The notes beneath the pieces were generated by a model. The model did no database searches. It worked only from the letters and a program-made list of their open reading frames with translations, and was not told the DNA's origin. A program made the translations under genes and the position numbers. This document shows positions 34,718 to 45,863 of a DNA stretch of 64,000 bases, piece by piece; positions within the stretch are counted from its first letter, which is position 1; the number at the start of each line of letters is the position of its first letter. Location of the stretch: positions 41,969-105,968 of the forward strand of contig KV423926.1 in assembly GCA_001632435.1 (NCBI GenBank), written 5' to 3'. This stretch comes from Calocera cornea HHB12733 (Eukaryota; Basidiomycota; Dacrymycetes; Dacrymycetales; Dacrymycetaceae).

Positions 34718-36808
34718 TTATTGTTGGTGCCCCTTCAGCTCCTCCCATTCCGCCAGCCACGCCTTGACGAAGGCGATCTCCTCGTGGTGGATCTTCTGGA
34801 TATGGGCTGGCTCCTTGGCGAGGTTTGCGAGGCCGTTCTCGTCGTAGTGGTGCACCCCCGCTGCACTCACCGAGTCAGCGGCCGGCTACGGCGAGCGGGA
34901 AGAACACGAGCGAATGTAGAAGAGGGGGGGGGATGAGGGACGCACTGGGGATCAGCTTGAACGGCTGGGAGACGGTGTCGTTCCTTATCGGGGCGTGCAG
35001 GCTGTGGGGCGTGCGGGGCCGCCACGGGTCCCCTTGTGCGGGCTGTCAGCCTGCGTTCTCACACGAGCCAAAAGCCAGCTTACACTCTCCGTCGATCAGC
35101 GCCAGCCGCTCCGCGGCGATCCCATAGCTCCCGAGCTCGTTCACGACCGTGACGTTTGGCCAAGCGGGGATGATGAAGCGGTCCCCGTTCGGGAACGCGG
35201 CCTGGCAGTTGGCGGCCGTGTAGTCGACCTGCAGGTACTGGGAGACGATCGATGCGTAGGGCGGGGCGGCCATGAAGTAGCCCCACTCGGTGCAGACTTG
35301 GAACGTCCAGGCGCGCCAGGTCTCGGAGAGCGACGTGTTCTGGAACTTGGTTGGGTCGGAGGTGCCGAGGCACTGCGGTCGGGTCAGCATGCAGAATGCA
35401 GAATACGGTGCAGCGGGGCGGTGGATGGGGATAGGGCTGCTCACCTCTTCGACGCTCATCCCCTCCGGGCAGCTGGCAATCTCCACGTCCTTGATATACT
35501 TTGCATAGTTACGCAGCGCCCTCCAGACCGCGAGCCTGCCCGTGCCCTTGCCGACGCCCGTGGTCAGCCTCTCGCAGAACGCGTCCCACCGCTCCCCGCC
35601 CCTCGCCGCCTCCGGATCCCAGTTCTTCCCCTGCCACGCGCCCAGCGGGCCCATGAGCACCGCGGCGAAGTCGGCGTTGGAGAGCGGGGAGAGGCCGAAG
35701 AGGGACTTTATGAACGGCGCGCGCCAGGGGGAGGAGAGCGAGCTGTCGATCGCGGCGATCGCGTGGCGGAGCGTGGAGATGCAGTGCGGGTCGGCGTAGT
35801 CTGCTATGACTGTACGGGCATCAGTGACACATTCGGGAGAGGGGGAACGAGGGCATTACTCTCGAAGTACTGTACAGGGCTGTCAGGAGACGCAGCTCTG
35901 GGGCCGGGAAGGGACATAGGCTCACCTCATAGTTGTTGATCTCCGCATTAGTAACAGCTGCGGCGCGAAGGTTAGCTCGTGCATGGCGCGTTCTGCGAGC
36001 GCACATACCGCTCGAGGCGATGGCCGCCCAGACCAAGTCTGGATACAGCAGGCGCATATGTGCCGCCCTCGCGCCGCCATACGAGCCCTGCGCGGCCGAC
36101 GCGGCCCATCAGCACCTCTGCACGGGGCAAGCGAGGACGGGCAGCGACTCGCCCCATAGTAGATCCACGGCCTGCGCAGGGCGCCCACGTCCTCGTGCAC
36201 GCCGGGGAAGCGGACGTGCTGCATGAACCTCGCGCTGTCCGCGGCGGACTGGGCGTTGGTGAGCCAGCGCAGCGAGTCCGTGCTCAGGTTCTGCACGGGC
36301 ATCGACCCCCCTTCGCCGGGGTGCATCAGCATCAGCGGCAGCGGCAGCGGCAGCGTCCCCCCGCAGGCGGGTGAGCAAGGGGCAACGACGCACCGTAGTA
36401 CCGGTGCTCGAGCACGACGGCCATCCCGCCCGTCTCGCGCGCGAGGATGGCAGGGATGCCCGTGTCGAGGACGCCGAACCTGTCCTCGCCCGGGCCCTCG
36501 CCCGTGTCGAAGAGGAAGACGGGCCCGGCGGGCTGGTAGTACCTGCTGTTGAGCCAGTAGCGCTGCTCCCATGTGTGTGGGTCGGAGGGGGAGAAGTGGT
36601 CGAGTGGCTGGGTGAAGGTGTGCGCGGTGAAGAAGGGCTTGTCGCTGGCCGCGCTGGTGAGGGTGTGCTGGGGCGTGGGCGGCTGGGCGGCGAGGGAGGA
36701 GAGGCGGCGGGAGTGCTCGGCGCGCGAGCGGTGGATCTCGAGCGGGGTGAACGGCCGGAAGGCGTTCGCGCCCAGAGCGGTGAGCAGCAGCAGGCTGGAG
36801 AGGAGCAT
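34718..36808 (-). CDS. Serine carboxypeptidase S28 family protease (Pro-X carboxypeptidase/thymus-specific serine protease-like)
   Basis: Nine exons: 36808-36394, 36310-36153, 36087-36009, 35957-35926, 35869-35860, 35809-35445, 35372-35084, 35032-34946 and 34860-34718, totalling 525 residues. It starts with a signal peptide (MLLSSLLLLTALGANA). S28 hallmarks are FTQPLDHFSP, EQRYWLNSRYY, the HRYYG block, the nucleophile motif GGSYGG, DGEWDPW and the catalytic His in GVHHYDENGL. Enzymes of this family cleave after proline in acidic or secreted settings; in fungi they are often extracellular. The exon 2/3 junction uses a GC donor (GCGAGT), and exon 5 is only 10 nt (TACTTCGAGA), giving YEYFEIIADY. 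Confidence 0.92.
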
Positions 36809-37065
36809 GGCGGCAGGGCGTAAGAGACAGTGACCACAGTCAGGTAGTTGGCTGGTCCGCGTCACCGAACAGAAGGAAAGAGAGGGTGGAAGACGGCGCG
36901 GTTCTCGAGCGGGTCGCCTCGTGGCCTGTCGACGCGACGCGCAATGTACGGAACCTCGCGTCGATCACGGAGCCCCGCCGATGATAATTTAGGCCTAGCG
37001 ATACATGCTACATCTAACTCTATTTCCGCCTTCCCAAGCCGCTCTATTTGCGTGCAGATCGTCAT

Positions 37066-38540
37066 TCATTCCCGGGCGACATCGACCGCCAGCACGGCGA
37101 ACGCCACGGCGATGAGGGTGCACCCTACCCAGCTGCCGAGCGTCACGCACCCGCCCAGCACGACGTCGACGATGAGGACGAGGAGGGTCGTCAGGAGGCT
37201 CCCGACGGAGGTGACGATGGGGCCCCACACGCCCAGCAGGATCTGCCGCACCGGTCAGCACGCTGTAGGGGGGGGGGAGCGCACCATGAACGTCGTGTTG
37301 AATATGACCCCGCAGGTCGCGATGACCGCGATGAGCAGGGCGGTCTTGCCGTCCGCGGGGAGGCGGAAGGGCTCGAGCCCATTCGCGCTCAGCACGGGGA
37401 TGGGGACCCACATGATCGCTAGCGTGCCCAGCCCGAGCAGCGTCGTGATCATGTTTGCGTAGAGGGCGAAGGGGAGCTGTGGGGCGGAGGCGGGGAGCGG
37501 GAGGGGCAGCGGCTCGCCGTCCTCGACTGCCTGCTCGATCCGCGCGGGGCCGCTGGCGGGCGAGGAGGGGATCGGTGCGTAGCCTGCTCCTGCGCCTGCT
37601 CCTGCGGAGGGAGGGGAGGCGCCAGCGGAGGTGGAGGGGGAGGGGGAGGTGGCGTATTTCTTGTAGAGGACTTGGAAGAGGGACGAGGCGAGGGAGGCTG
37701 CGAAGGCGAGGAGGTTGCCCAGCAGGGGCGAGGAGGGCGGGAGCTTCTCGCCCAGCGGGCCGTTGCCGTCGGCGGGCGGGGCGGGGGCACTGCACGCCCC
37801 CGCGTACGCGTCGACGACCACGCCGACGGAGGCGAGGAGGACTGCGGCCAGGCGGACGGGGCGGAAGGGGTCGCGCAGGAGGAGGAGGGAGAGGAGGTAC
37901 GTCCAGAAGGCGTTTGTGTTGAAGAGGGCTGTGACGGAGGAGATGCTGGGGGTGGGATTGGGGGTTGGTCAGGTGGGTGCGAGCGGGCAGGAGGAGGAGG
38001 GGCGCACGAGGTGAGGGAGACGGCCATGTACCACAGGAGGGAGGGGGCGGACACGCCCAGGGTGAGGCAGACGATGAGCGGGGCGAAGCGGATGTATGCG
38101 TGCCTGCTCTCTCGCACATCGGAGGGGGAAGGGGAGTGGGTGGCGAGGAGGGCGCGGTGGAGTGCGTGGACGTTGGCCGTGATGGGCGTGCCGGTCTGGA
38201 GCCGCAGGAGGAGGAGGTGGAGCGGGAGGACGACGAGGAAGGCGGCGTGGGTGAGGAAGCTGCGGGCGGTCAGTGCGTGCTGCGGGGTGCGGCGAGGGCC
38301 GCGGGCGGTGCGTACAAGAGGAAGAACGGCTGCCGGTAGTCCAGGTCGCTCTGCACATACTGGCCGTGTGTTAAATAATATGGTGCTGCAGCCCACTGAC
38401 GGACAGGAACAGCTCGCACGCACCTCGGCCGCCTGCGTCTGCACGACGTACGCGAGCAGCAGCAGGGCGAACAGGCCGAGCGCGGCCCGGTTGCCCAGGC
38501 TCGGCCGCGCGCCGTCGGAGCCCGCTGCTGTCGGCGCCAT
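37066..38540 (-). CDS. DMT-superfamily transporter (SLC35F/EamA-like)
   Basis: Exons 38540-38424, 38359-38316, 38259-38008, 37945-37285 and 37242-37066 give 416 residues with about ten hydrophobic segments. The N-terminus LGLFALLLLAYVVQTQAAEY, then SDLDYRQPFFLFFLTHAAFL, resembles yeast YML018C/Thi74 and animal SLC35F5. SVTALFNTNAFWTYLLSLLL is the conserved mid-protein helix pair, and ILLGVWGPIVTSVGSLLTTL the C-terminal repeat. A Pro/Gly/Ala-rich loop of about 60 residues sits between helices 6 and 7. The substrate is unknown. The last intron is only 42 nt. Confidence 0.82.
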
Positions 38541-38870
38541 CCCGCTGCGCTTCGACTTGGACTGGGTGGACGGTGCGAGGGAGTGGATAACTAGAGGGGC
38601 CGCTGCATCTCTGAGGGTTGAACACGACAGGGTGCAGGAGAGCGTGGGACGGCGCGAAGGCGAAGAAGGCACACGAGAGCAATTCCACAGGGTCCTTGGC
38701 GGCTTGGACCGTACTAATGATCCTGTATCATCGGGAGCTGGTTTCCAGGAAGCAACACTGACATCTCCGTACTTGTTATCAAATATAGTTGCCTCTTTTC
38801 TTGCACCAAACCATGGCTGATTCTCTCCAGCTGCCGCCGCTCCCTCGCTGATCCCTCGCACGCTCCCAGC

Positions 38871-39858
38871 TCACTCCAGCAGCCAGCCACCGACGACCTC
38901 GGCATACCTCTCTCTCTCCTCCAAGAAGGGTGTGTGTGAGCTGTGGGCGAACTGCACCCACTTTGCGCGCGGGATGCCGTCCACGAGCGGCTGGACGACC
39001 GGGTCGGACGCCTCGTCGTACCTGCCGTTGAGCACGAGGGTCGGCGCGGTGATCTCCCCCAGGCGCGGGGTGATGTCCCAGTGCTTGAGCGTGCCCTGGA
39101 TCGTGATCTCCGAGTGTCCGGCCCTGCGCTGCGGTGTGAGCACGCACACGTGAGGCAACTGTGCTGCCGGAGGCGGGAGCAGAAACGCACATGATCGTGT
39201 ACACCGTCGGGTCCTCCTCGAGCAGGGAGAGGCTGCAGGTGAACTCGACCGGGAGGGGCCAGAGCCGGCACACGTACTGCCTGAAGAACGCGAGCGTCGC
39301 CGCCTTGTACTCGTCGTCCTCGTACGCCTGCGCGGCCTCGCAGCGGCGGATGACCGCCTGCACGTCCGGCGGCATCGTCCCGAGCAGCCGGAGCGCGTTC
39401 TGCTCCCACAGCGGCATGGACGCGAGCCCGTCGGAGAGGACGAGCCTGCGGAGGCCGGGCGGGTGCGTGAGCGCATGCTCCGCGGCGAGCATCGCGCCCC
39501 AGCTATGGCCGAGCACGTCGTACTCTGCGATGCCGAGGGCGGCGAGGAGGTTCTCGAGCTCGTCGAGGAAGAGCCGGACGGTCCAGAAGTCGGCGCCCTT
39601 GTCGCGCAGGTGCGTGCTCGCCCCGCACCCGAGCTGGTCGTAGATGACGACGGGGATGCCGTGCGACTTTGCGAGGCCGGTGATGGGGAGGAGGCAGCGG
39701 CCGGGGATGCCCGGCCCGCCGTGGAGGAGGATGAGGGGGCGTGGGCCGGGGGCGGGGCCGGGGGCGGTGGGAGAGGGGAGGGTGCCGTAGACCTCGTAGG
39801 AGGTGTGCCAGGTGCGGAAGGGGGCATTGCCCTTGCTCGTCGGCTTGTACTGGTCCAT
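38871..39858 (-). CDS. Proline iminopeptidase-like alpha/beta hydrolase (S33)
   Basis: Exons 39858-39191 and 39123-38871 give 306 residues. The oxyanion-hole HGGPG, then YDQLGCG, the nucleophile GHSWG, the Asp in NGRYDEASD and the His in HSSHTPF are in the order expected for proline iminopeptidases and related L-amino-acid amidases. The acceptor at 39124 was chosen because it gives VYTIMAGHSEITIQG without a frameshift. Role: release of N-terminal proline or hydrolysis of amino-acid amides; cytosolic, since no signal peptide is seen. Divergent from PIG-P, 533 nt away. Confidence 0.92.
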
Positions 39859-40391
39859 CCCGGTAGGCGTGTGAGAGGGCTGGAGACGCGGACGGCGCAC
39901 AACGTCGTCGCGGCCGGGTAGATATATGCCCGGCCCAAGGTGCCTGGGCGCTCCGGGTGAAAGTTGCGCGACATCGGAGGAGCACGCGGGGAGCCGGGTG
40001 CTCCGCTAGGCAGCATGGCATGTTCGGCGTCGGCGGACCGATTTGCGAGGCCGTCGTGCGCATGGTACGGGACTACGGCCAGAGGGAGGACTGCGAGCCG
40101 TGGCCGGCCAGGAGGACTCGGACGGGCGGACGATCGACGGGACGTGCAGGGGCCATGCTTGGCGTTCCATCCCTTTCGTCGTGTTGGGATGGGCGGCGTG
40201 GCCCACGACCTGTGAGACAGAGGCGATGCGAGGCATTCAATGGTCAGTGTGCCTGGGGAGAGACCGGCGAGAGATCGAGATCGAGTGAGGAGGCGATCGT
40301 CCCATCCGAGGTCATCCCGACCCCTCCTTCCCGTCACCACAACTTGACGCGTCAACGCCGATCACGCCTCTCTCTCCTGTCCGCGCCCAGC
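39859..40391. other. Divergent promoter region of the hydrolase and PIG-P
   Basis: Contains an ATATAT (39922-39927) about 65 nt upstream of the hydrolase start. Long frames here are antisense shadows. Confidence 0.4.
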
Positions 40392-41035
40392 ATGTCCCAC
40401 CCCACCCCCTCCCATCCGCCCTCGCCGACGTCGCCGCTCTCGCCCATCGCGCCCTTCCCTCCCTGCCCGCCCGCCGCCCAGCCCCGCACCCGCGCGAGGG
40501 AGGTCTACGGCTTCGTCGTCTACGTCGGCACCCTCCTCCTCTTCGCCCTCTACCTCGCCTGGGCCCTCACACCCGACGACTGCCTCGCCAGCGTCGGCAT
40601 CGCCTGGTACCCCAACAGGCGCGCTTGCCCCTCCCGCTCCGCACACACGCTGTGGCCACTGACCCCGCTCCGAATAGGGAATGGGCAATCCTCGTCCCCG
40701 CATGGTCCATCCTCGTCGTCCTCATCACCTACCTCACCTACCTCGCCCTCGCCCTCTCCGCCACGCCCGCATTCACCCACATGACCACCCTCACCGGCAC
40801 GTTCCCCTCTCTCGCCTTCCTCCCAGCTCAAGCCATCTAATCACACCCACACCCACACACAGATACCCACGCACATATCCTCAAGATGCAGGGCGACGCC
40901 AACCCGCTGCTGGCATTTGCACAGCCCGAGGCCGTCCCGCACGAGTTCGACATCCCCCTGGGCGTCGTCAACCGCGTGCTGTACGGGACGCGGCCGCGCC
41001 CTGCGCAGGCAGCACATCCGCCCGCTTCGACCTGA
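40392..41035 (+). CDS. GPI N-acetylglucosaminyltransferase subunit P (PIG-P)
   Basis: Exons 40392-40618, 40678-40796 and 40863-41035 give 172 residues. A Pro/Ser-rich start leads to REVYGFVVYVGTLLLFALYL (first TM helix), then TPDDCLASVGIAWYPNREWA, then ILVPAWSILVVLITYLTYLA (second TM helix). The conserved tail contains LTDTHAHI and EFDIPLGVVNRVLYG. The two-TM layout, the WYP...WA block and the DIPL..VN..LY tail identify PIG-P, part of the ER complex that makes GlcNAc-PI, the first step of GPI-anchor synthesis. Both introns appear to begin with GC (GCGCGC and GCACGT); no GT donor in reach preserves the conserved blocks. Confidence 0.85.
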
Positions 41036-41423
41036 CACTGTGAGACTGTGCTGTACACCGTCGCGCCCCGCCAGCCTCCGCAGGGCCGATTGGCTGCCCT
41101 TGCGCCTCAGCCCCTCCCTCACCTCGCGGCTGCTCCGTGCGCGCGCGCGAACACAACCTCCCTGGGCCGAACTGCTTCCTCGTACGCTTACGCTGCGCTG
41201 CGTTGCAGGCCCGCATGCAACTCCCCGTCCTCGTGGCGCACCGCAGGCCGGGTCTGAAGCAGCAAGTAGCCACCAGAAGAGGAGCACACGATCGCGGGCG
41301 CTCAAGCCCCCCACACCCCGAGGGCCGACCCACGCGCGTGCCCATCCGCATGTGCGAAGAGGCGGCCAACCCTGGGGCATGCCTGCTGTGCTTCCGCTTG
41401 TGGACGGGCCGGGACGGGGCGAG

Positions 41424-41473
41424 CAGAACAGAACAGAACAGAACAGAACAGAACAGAACAGAACAGAACAGAA
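41424..41473. repeat. Pentanucleotide microsatellite (CAGAA) x 10
   Basis: Ten perfect copies of CAGAA without interruption, in GC-rich intergenic DNA. Confidence 0.95.
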
Positions 41474-42023
41474 CATTGAGAGTGCGGGGTGAGGAGCAGT
41501 CCAGAACGCGCACTTGTATCTTGGGGGAGGCAGGGGTAGGGCGAGGTTGCACGGCGGGCTGGTGCTCGCAGCGCAGTGGGTACTGGGGGGAGCACGAGGA
41601 GGACAACAGGCATCCACTCTGTCTATGCAAAACCTGAACGAGTACGCTCCGCTGCCCACACATACCCAGTCAATTGAGTTCATGCCTTTCACCAGATGTT
41701 CCAGGTGTGCCACCGGATCGGATTCAGCTAAGTTATCTTGAAACCCAGCATGTTCCGCCTGAGTGATGGACTGTACGAGTGCTTCCTTCCAACAGGGTCT
41801 CCGCGCGGCACAGCACTCCGAAGAAAGGCGTTGCCCCCCCTCGTCTATCCGAACCAGAACCACGGAGTGTCGCTTCAGACACGCACAGCGGCCAGCAGCG
41901 CAGCGCTCTTTCGCCAGCCTCGCCGGCAGACAGTACTGTACAGTACACGATGACGATGACGATGACGCTGAAGATGACGAGGAATCGAGCTCGGCTCACT
42001 AAGTAGCCAGTAGCTGGTCCATT

Positions 42024-42043
42024 CATACATACATACATACATA
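42024..42043. repeat. Tetranucleotide microsatellite (CATA) x 5
   Basis: Five perfect CATA units. Confidence 0.9.
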
Positions 42044-43162
42044 GAGTACCTACCATCACCTACACCCACCAATCCCCTCAGTCACAGACGGGTCGACTCG
42101 CACTCGCACTCGCACAGCTGTTCCACGAGGCTCCGAGCGGCCGCGCAAGCGCGGCCCAGCGCATCAGGTCTCCTCCGACGCGCGCGGAAAGCCGATACAG
42201 TTGTCGAGAATCCGAACGGATGGCCGGCCCGTCCCCCGTCCCCCGTCCCCCGTCGTCCGTCGTCCGCCGTCTGCTAGCTGAAGCCGCCGCCGACCCCGGC
42301 TCTCCCGCCCTCCCGCGCTGTCGACGACGGCAGCCGCTTTCGCCCTCTTCTTCATGGACGGCTGGGGCGCAGCGTTCCACGTGGAATACGGAACTGTACC
42401 TCGCATCCAATGGTCCTGCAGCGCGCAAGGCCACGGCCGGTCGGCCGGTCGACCATCTCATGACATTGCTACAGTAGCTAGCTAGATAGATAGGTATAAG
42501 GCGTAAGGCGACGTGATACACCACAGTATCGGTAAGCCCAAACACCCGCCCAGCTGCTTCTCATCGCTTGAGACGACGCTCCGGGAGGGTTCGGTGCCAC
42601 TCTCGAGCGCTGCAGTAGGTAGTCGTACTGGACCGCATCATCACGTGACTCTGGCTCCGCATGCTGTACTTCTGTTCTTCTAACGAGTTCTCGTCTCGGA
42701 ATGGCAGTGCGGAAGCAAGCTATCTCTTCGAGGAGGGCAGCGCACAGCCTTCGTGGATCTGGGAATCTTCAGACTACTTAGGAAAGGGTAGCAGAGCGCA
42801 GCGCAGAGCGCGAGAGTGAGCAGCGTCTTCTCCCGCTGACTGGCTAGGTGCTAACCTTCTGACCGGCGAAAGATTGTGGAGCCAGGACTTTGAGGCCTGC
42901 ACCCTCTACTGTATACCCGCTATTCCCTCGGCACGGCTGTGCAACATCAACCCCGCGGCCACCGTCTAGCAACGTATGACTCGTCACGGGTCTAAGTTTG
43001 CTGTCAACCACGTCAACCACACCGATACAGTAGCTGGAGCTGCGCACTCTTTGTCCATCGCTTCGCCCGCCTCGATAGCAGCTTCAGGTACGAAGATCCG
43101 ACCCTTTACCGCACGAGCTCATTAGACGCCCGCAGTCCATACCCTCTCCGAGTCGCTCGACC

Positions 43163-44251
43163 ATGGCCAGCACCTCGACCATCCCGCGCGTACCGGAAGA
43201 TGTCTGGCGGCCCATCTTCCTGTTCGCCGCGGGCGAATCGACTGCTTCCCGTGAGCGCATCGCACTACGGCTGGGCGCCGTGTGTCGCTGCTGGAGGGAC
43301 ATCGTCCTCGACTCGCCTGATCTGTGGACGAGCGCAACCGCGTTTATGGTCTTGGGGAAACGGGACGCTTGGGCACAGCGCGAGCACCTGTCTTTGGTCT
43401 TGGAGCGTGCAAGGAACCGGAATGTCGAGGTCTTGCTTGTTCCTGATCCTGGGCTGGGAGTCGGACTGAGTGCGCATCGGCTCGACCCCGACCTGCTTGC
43501 ACTCCTCGTGCAGCACATGCACCATATTTCCCGCCTGGACATCAACACGACCAGTCCGAGCTCTTCCGTGGTCGCTGCTTCCCTCCAGGGGTTCAACACG
43601 TTCATCAAGGTCAAGGATAGCGGGCTCGAGGAACTATCACTGAACGGCGACTGGAGCGCGGCAGGAACACTGTATGGTGTTCTACACCTGTTGCAAGTCA
43701 GCAAGCGCCTACGCACGCTCGCTATTCGAGGTGTTGCGCGTGGACTACAGCCGGGCGCTGCGGCGTTCATTCGCGAAGCGCTGGTACTGCCCGCGCTGCA
43801 AACGCTCGCCGTATCTCACCACTTATTGAAATGGCTGTCAACACGTCACCGACTCTCGATGCCGGTGCTCAAGTCACTTGCAATTACCGGAGGCTATGCG
43901 TACGATCGCGAGGTTCTGGACACCCTTCGTACGATCCCACCCAGTCTTGAGGAGTTGCGGCTCGAGGGATGCGAAAGCGGGGACACGCTCTTCGTCGGTC
44001 TCTCGGACAAGAGACTGTTGCCCAATCTCAAGAAGTTAGGAGTAGATATGGGAACGGTTGGGGATGATGCGCTGGTCAGCTTGTTAAAGGCACGGGCTGA
44101 TCCACCCACATTCACGGTGACTTGTCATTCATGCCAGCGCCTGACGGTTCGCGGATGGAAGGCCATGGCGAAGGCACGGATGCAGCAAGATCTCTATCTC
44201 TATCCACCTTCCGAGGCTTCCGCATCTTCCTCCTCAGAGACGGATGTGTAG
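43163..44251 (+). CDS. F-box protein with LRR-like C-terminal region
   Basis: Single exon, 362 residues. The N-terminus reads PRVPEDVWRPIFLFAAGEST then CRCWRDIVLDSPDLW, an F-box of the type common in Agaricomycetes (substrate receptors of SCF ubiquitin ligases). The rest has repeated Leu-rich segments such as LEELSLNGDW, LRTLAIRG and LEELRLEGCES, consistent with LRR-like solenoids. The C-terminal tail is Ser-rich (SEASASSSSETDV). Such genes occur in large lineage-specific families; a broken relative lies at 33946-34556. The absence of introns is unusual in this window. Confidence 0.8.
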   Translation: MASTSTIPRVPEDVWRPIFLFAAGESTASRERIALRLGAVCRCWRDIVLDSPDLWTSATAFMVLGKRDAWAQREHLSLVLERARNRNVEVLLVPDPGLGVGLSAHRLDPDLLALLVQHMHHISRLDINTTSPSSSVVAASLQGFNTFIKVKDSGLEELSLNGDWSAAGTLYGVLHLLQVSKRLRTLAIRGVARGLQPGAAAFIREALVLPALQTLAVSHHLLKWLSTRHRLSMPVLKSLAITGGYAYDREVLDTLRTIPPSLEELRLEGCESGDTLFVGLSDKRLLPNLKKLGVDMGTVGDDALVSLLKARADPPTFTVTCHSCQRLTVRGWKAMAKARMQQDLYLYPPSEASASSSSETDV

Positions 44252-44473
44252 TTGTATACAAGTCTGTAAAAGTACACTTCGCTGGCAACTTGGAGAGAAA
44301 GAGCTTGGTTAATGACGTCGATGTTGGTGGCTGTGCGCGTTTATCCGTTCCGGAAGATCCCCCAGCAATCGTCCCATCGCTGGCGTCCCTAACAACAGCG
44401 TAGTATTACAGTATTAACAGCATACGCCCTTCTTTCTCCGGTACCTCCTGCTTTCCTCGATTGTACTATAGTC

Positions 44474-45467
44474 ATGCCTAGGGCGATCATCTCACCTTCT
44501 GTGCTCGCGTCGGACTTCGGCCAGCTGACGGCTGAGTGCAAGCGGATGATGAAGGATGGTGCGGAGTGGCTGCATATGGGTACGTTCCTGCGTCAAGTCG
44601 ACTAGTCTGTTTGCTCATCCGAAGATGCAGATGTCATGGATGGGTACGCCTGTCTTGTATTGCAATATGGAGCAGTAGACTCAGATATGTGAAGGCACTT
44701 TGTACCGAACATCACGATGGGTGCGTCCTTCTCGTCCCGTCCACCCTCCCAGCCACTCACGTCTACCCCAGGCGCACCAATCCTCACCTCTGTGCACAAG
44801 GCCATCCCCGACATCTTTATGGACTGCCACATGATGGTGGCCAACCCCATCCAGTGGGTGGACGACATCGCAGATGCGGGCGGTGCGCTGTACTGCTTCC
44901 ACATTGAGGCTACCTGTGCGCACCTCTTTGGCTCGAGCGGCGTGCATACGCTGATGGAGGGCATAGCGGACCCGCTGAGCGTGATCAAGAAGGTCAGGAG
45001 CAGGAACATGCAGGTCGGCGTGGCCATCTCCCCCGACACTCCCAGCACCGCGATCACGGACGAGGTGGCTGAGGCGTCGGACATGTTGTTGGTCATGACC
45101 GTGCATCCGGGTGCGTCCTGCCCAATCTATATCACACTGAGTCATGAGCTTATACACTGAACAGGCCGAGGCGGACAGAAGTTCATCGAGGCCTGTGTGC
45201 CTAAGGTTGCTGAGCTCCGGGCTCGGTTCCCGGAGAAGAATATTGAAGTAGACGGCGGTGTAGGCCCGAAGACGATCCATGTGTGCGCGGAGGCGGGTAT
45301 GTTCTGGATCTCCTCATGCGCGTGCACAGCCTGACAAGTTGCACACAGGAAGCAACGTCATCGTTGCTGGTACTGCCATATTTGGCGCCCAGGATGCGGC
45401 CGAGGTCATCAAGCAGCTCAAGGCATCGGTCATGGCCGCACAGGCAAAGTTCGCTGCCAAGGCATAG
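44474..45467 (+). CDS. RPE1: Ribulose-phosphate 3-epimerase
   Basis: Exons 44474-44579, 44631-44643, 44695-44720, 44772-45110, 45165-45296 and 45349-45467 give 244 residues. [32 protein letters not shown], the loop TVHPGRGGQKF and VDGGVGPKT are the (beta/alpha)8-barrel active-site segments. It interconverts ribulose-5-P and xylulose-5-P in the non-oxidative pentose phosphate pathway. The metal and phosphate ligands lie partly in two tiny exons of 13 and 26 nt that encode DVMDG and HFVPNITM. All five introns are in GT-AG form with consistent phases. Confidence 0.95.
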
Positions 45468-45863
45468 GTGCACAGTGTGGTCCGGATGTTGTAACTTTCC
45501 TCAAGTTCGGAGCCGATGGGATTGTTGTAGAATGAAACAAAAGAAGATAATAGAACTCAATGTGCGATTTACGGTGCGAGAGGTCCGCAGGGTGCAAGAT
45601 GGGGTATGCCATAAATTTAAGAGAGATTGTATGGACCCGGTGAAGTACTTGAATTATACGGCGTGATAAGTCAGGACAAGGGGCAGCGGGGTGAGAAGGG
45701 GTAGGTGCGCGGGAGGGCGATGACGGGGGTAACAAGGGGGATGAAGGTCATGCAGGGAGAAGAGTCGTTTGGAGCATCGCGTCATGAGGAAGGTCCGGGA
45801 CGAAGGCAAACGGACGACAGGAAGGATATAGGGAACAGGGAAATAACAGAGGGTCAACCAGAA
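45468..45863. other. Convergent 3' region of RPE1 and the glycosyltransferase gene
   Basis: About 400 nt between tail-to-tail genes. No further feature is seen. Confidence 0.4.

Larger units (their letters stand above)
41036..43162. other. Intergenic with microsatellites, no supported gene
   Basis: About 2.1 kb. Frames here are shadows on opposite strands; one long minus frame runs antisense through PIG-P and reads the pentanucleotide repeat as FCSVL units. Simple repeats are listed separately. Confidence 0.45.

Noticed and set aside
37672..38820. 382-codon + strand frame
   Set aside because: Antisense to the DMT transporter exons; the low-complexity Gly/Arg/Glu composition is what GC-rich coding DNA gives on the opposite strand.
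38871..40355. 494-codon minus frame
   Set aside because: Only its last part (38871-39123) is the real second exon of the hydrolase. The remainder is an Arg/Ser/Pro-rich out-of-frame reading of exon 1 and the promoter.
40841..41863. 340-codon minus frame with FCSVL repeats
   Set aside because: It runs antisense through PIG-P exon 3 and translates the CAGAA microsatellite; no domain or splice evidence.
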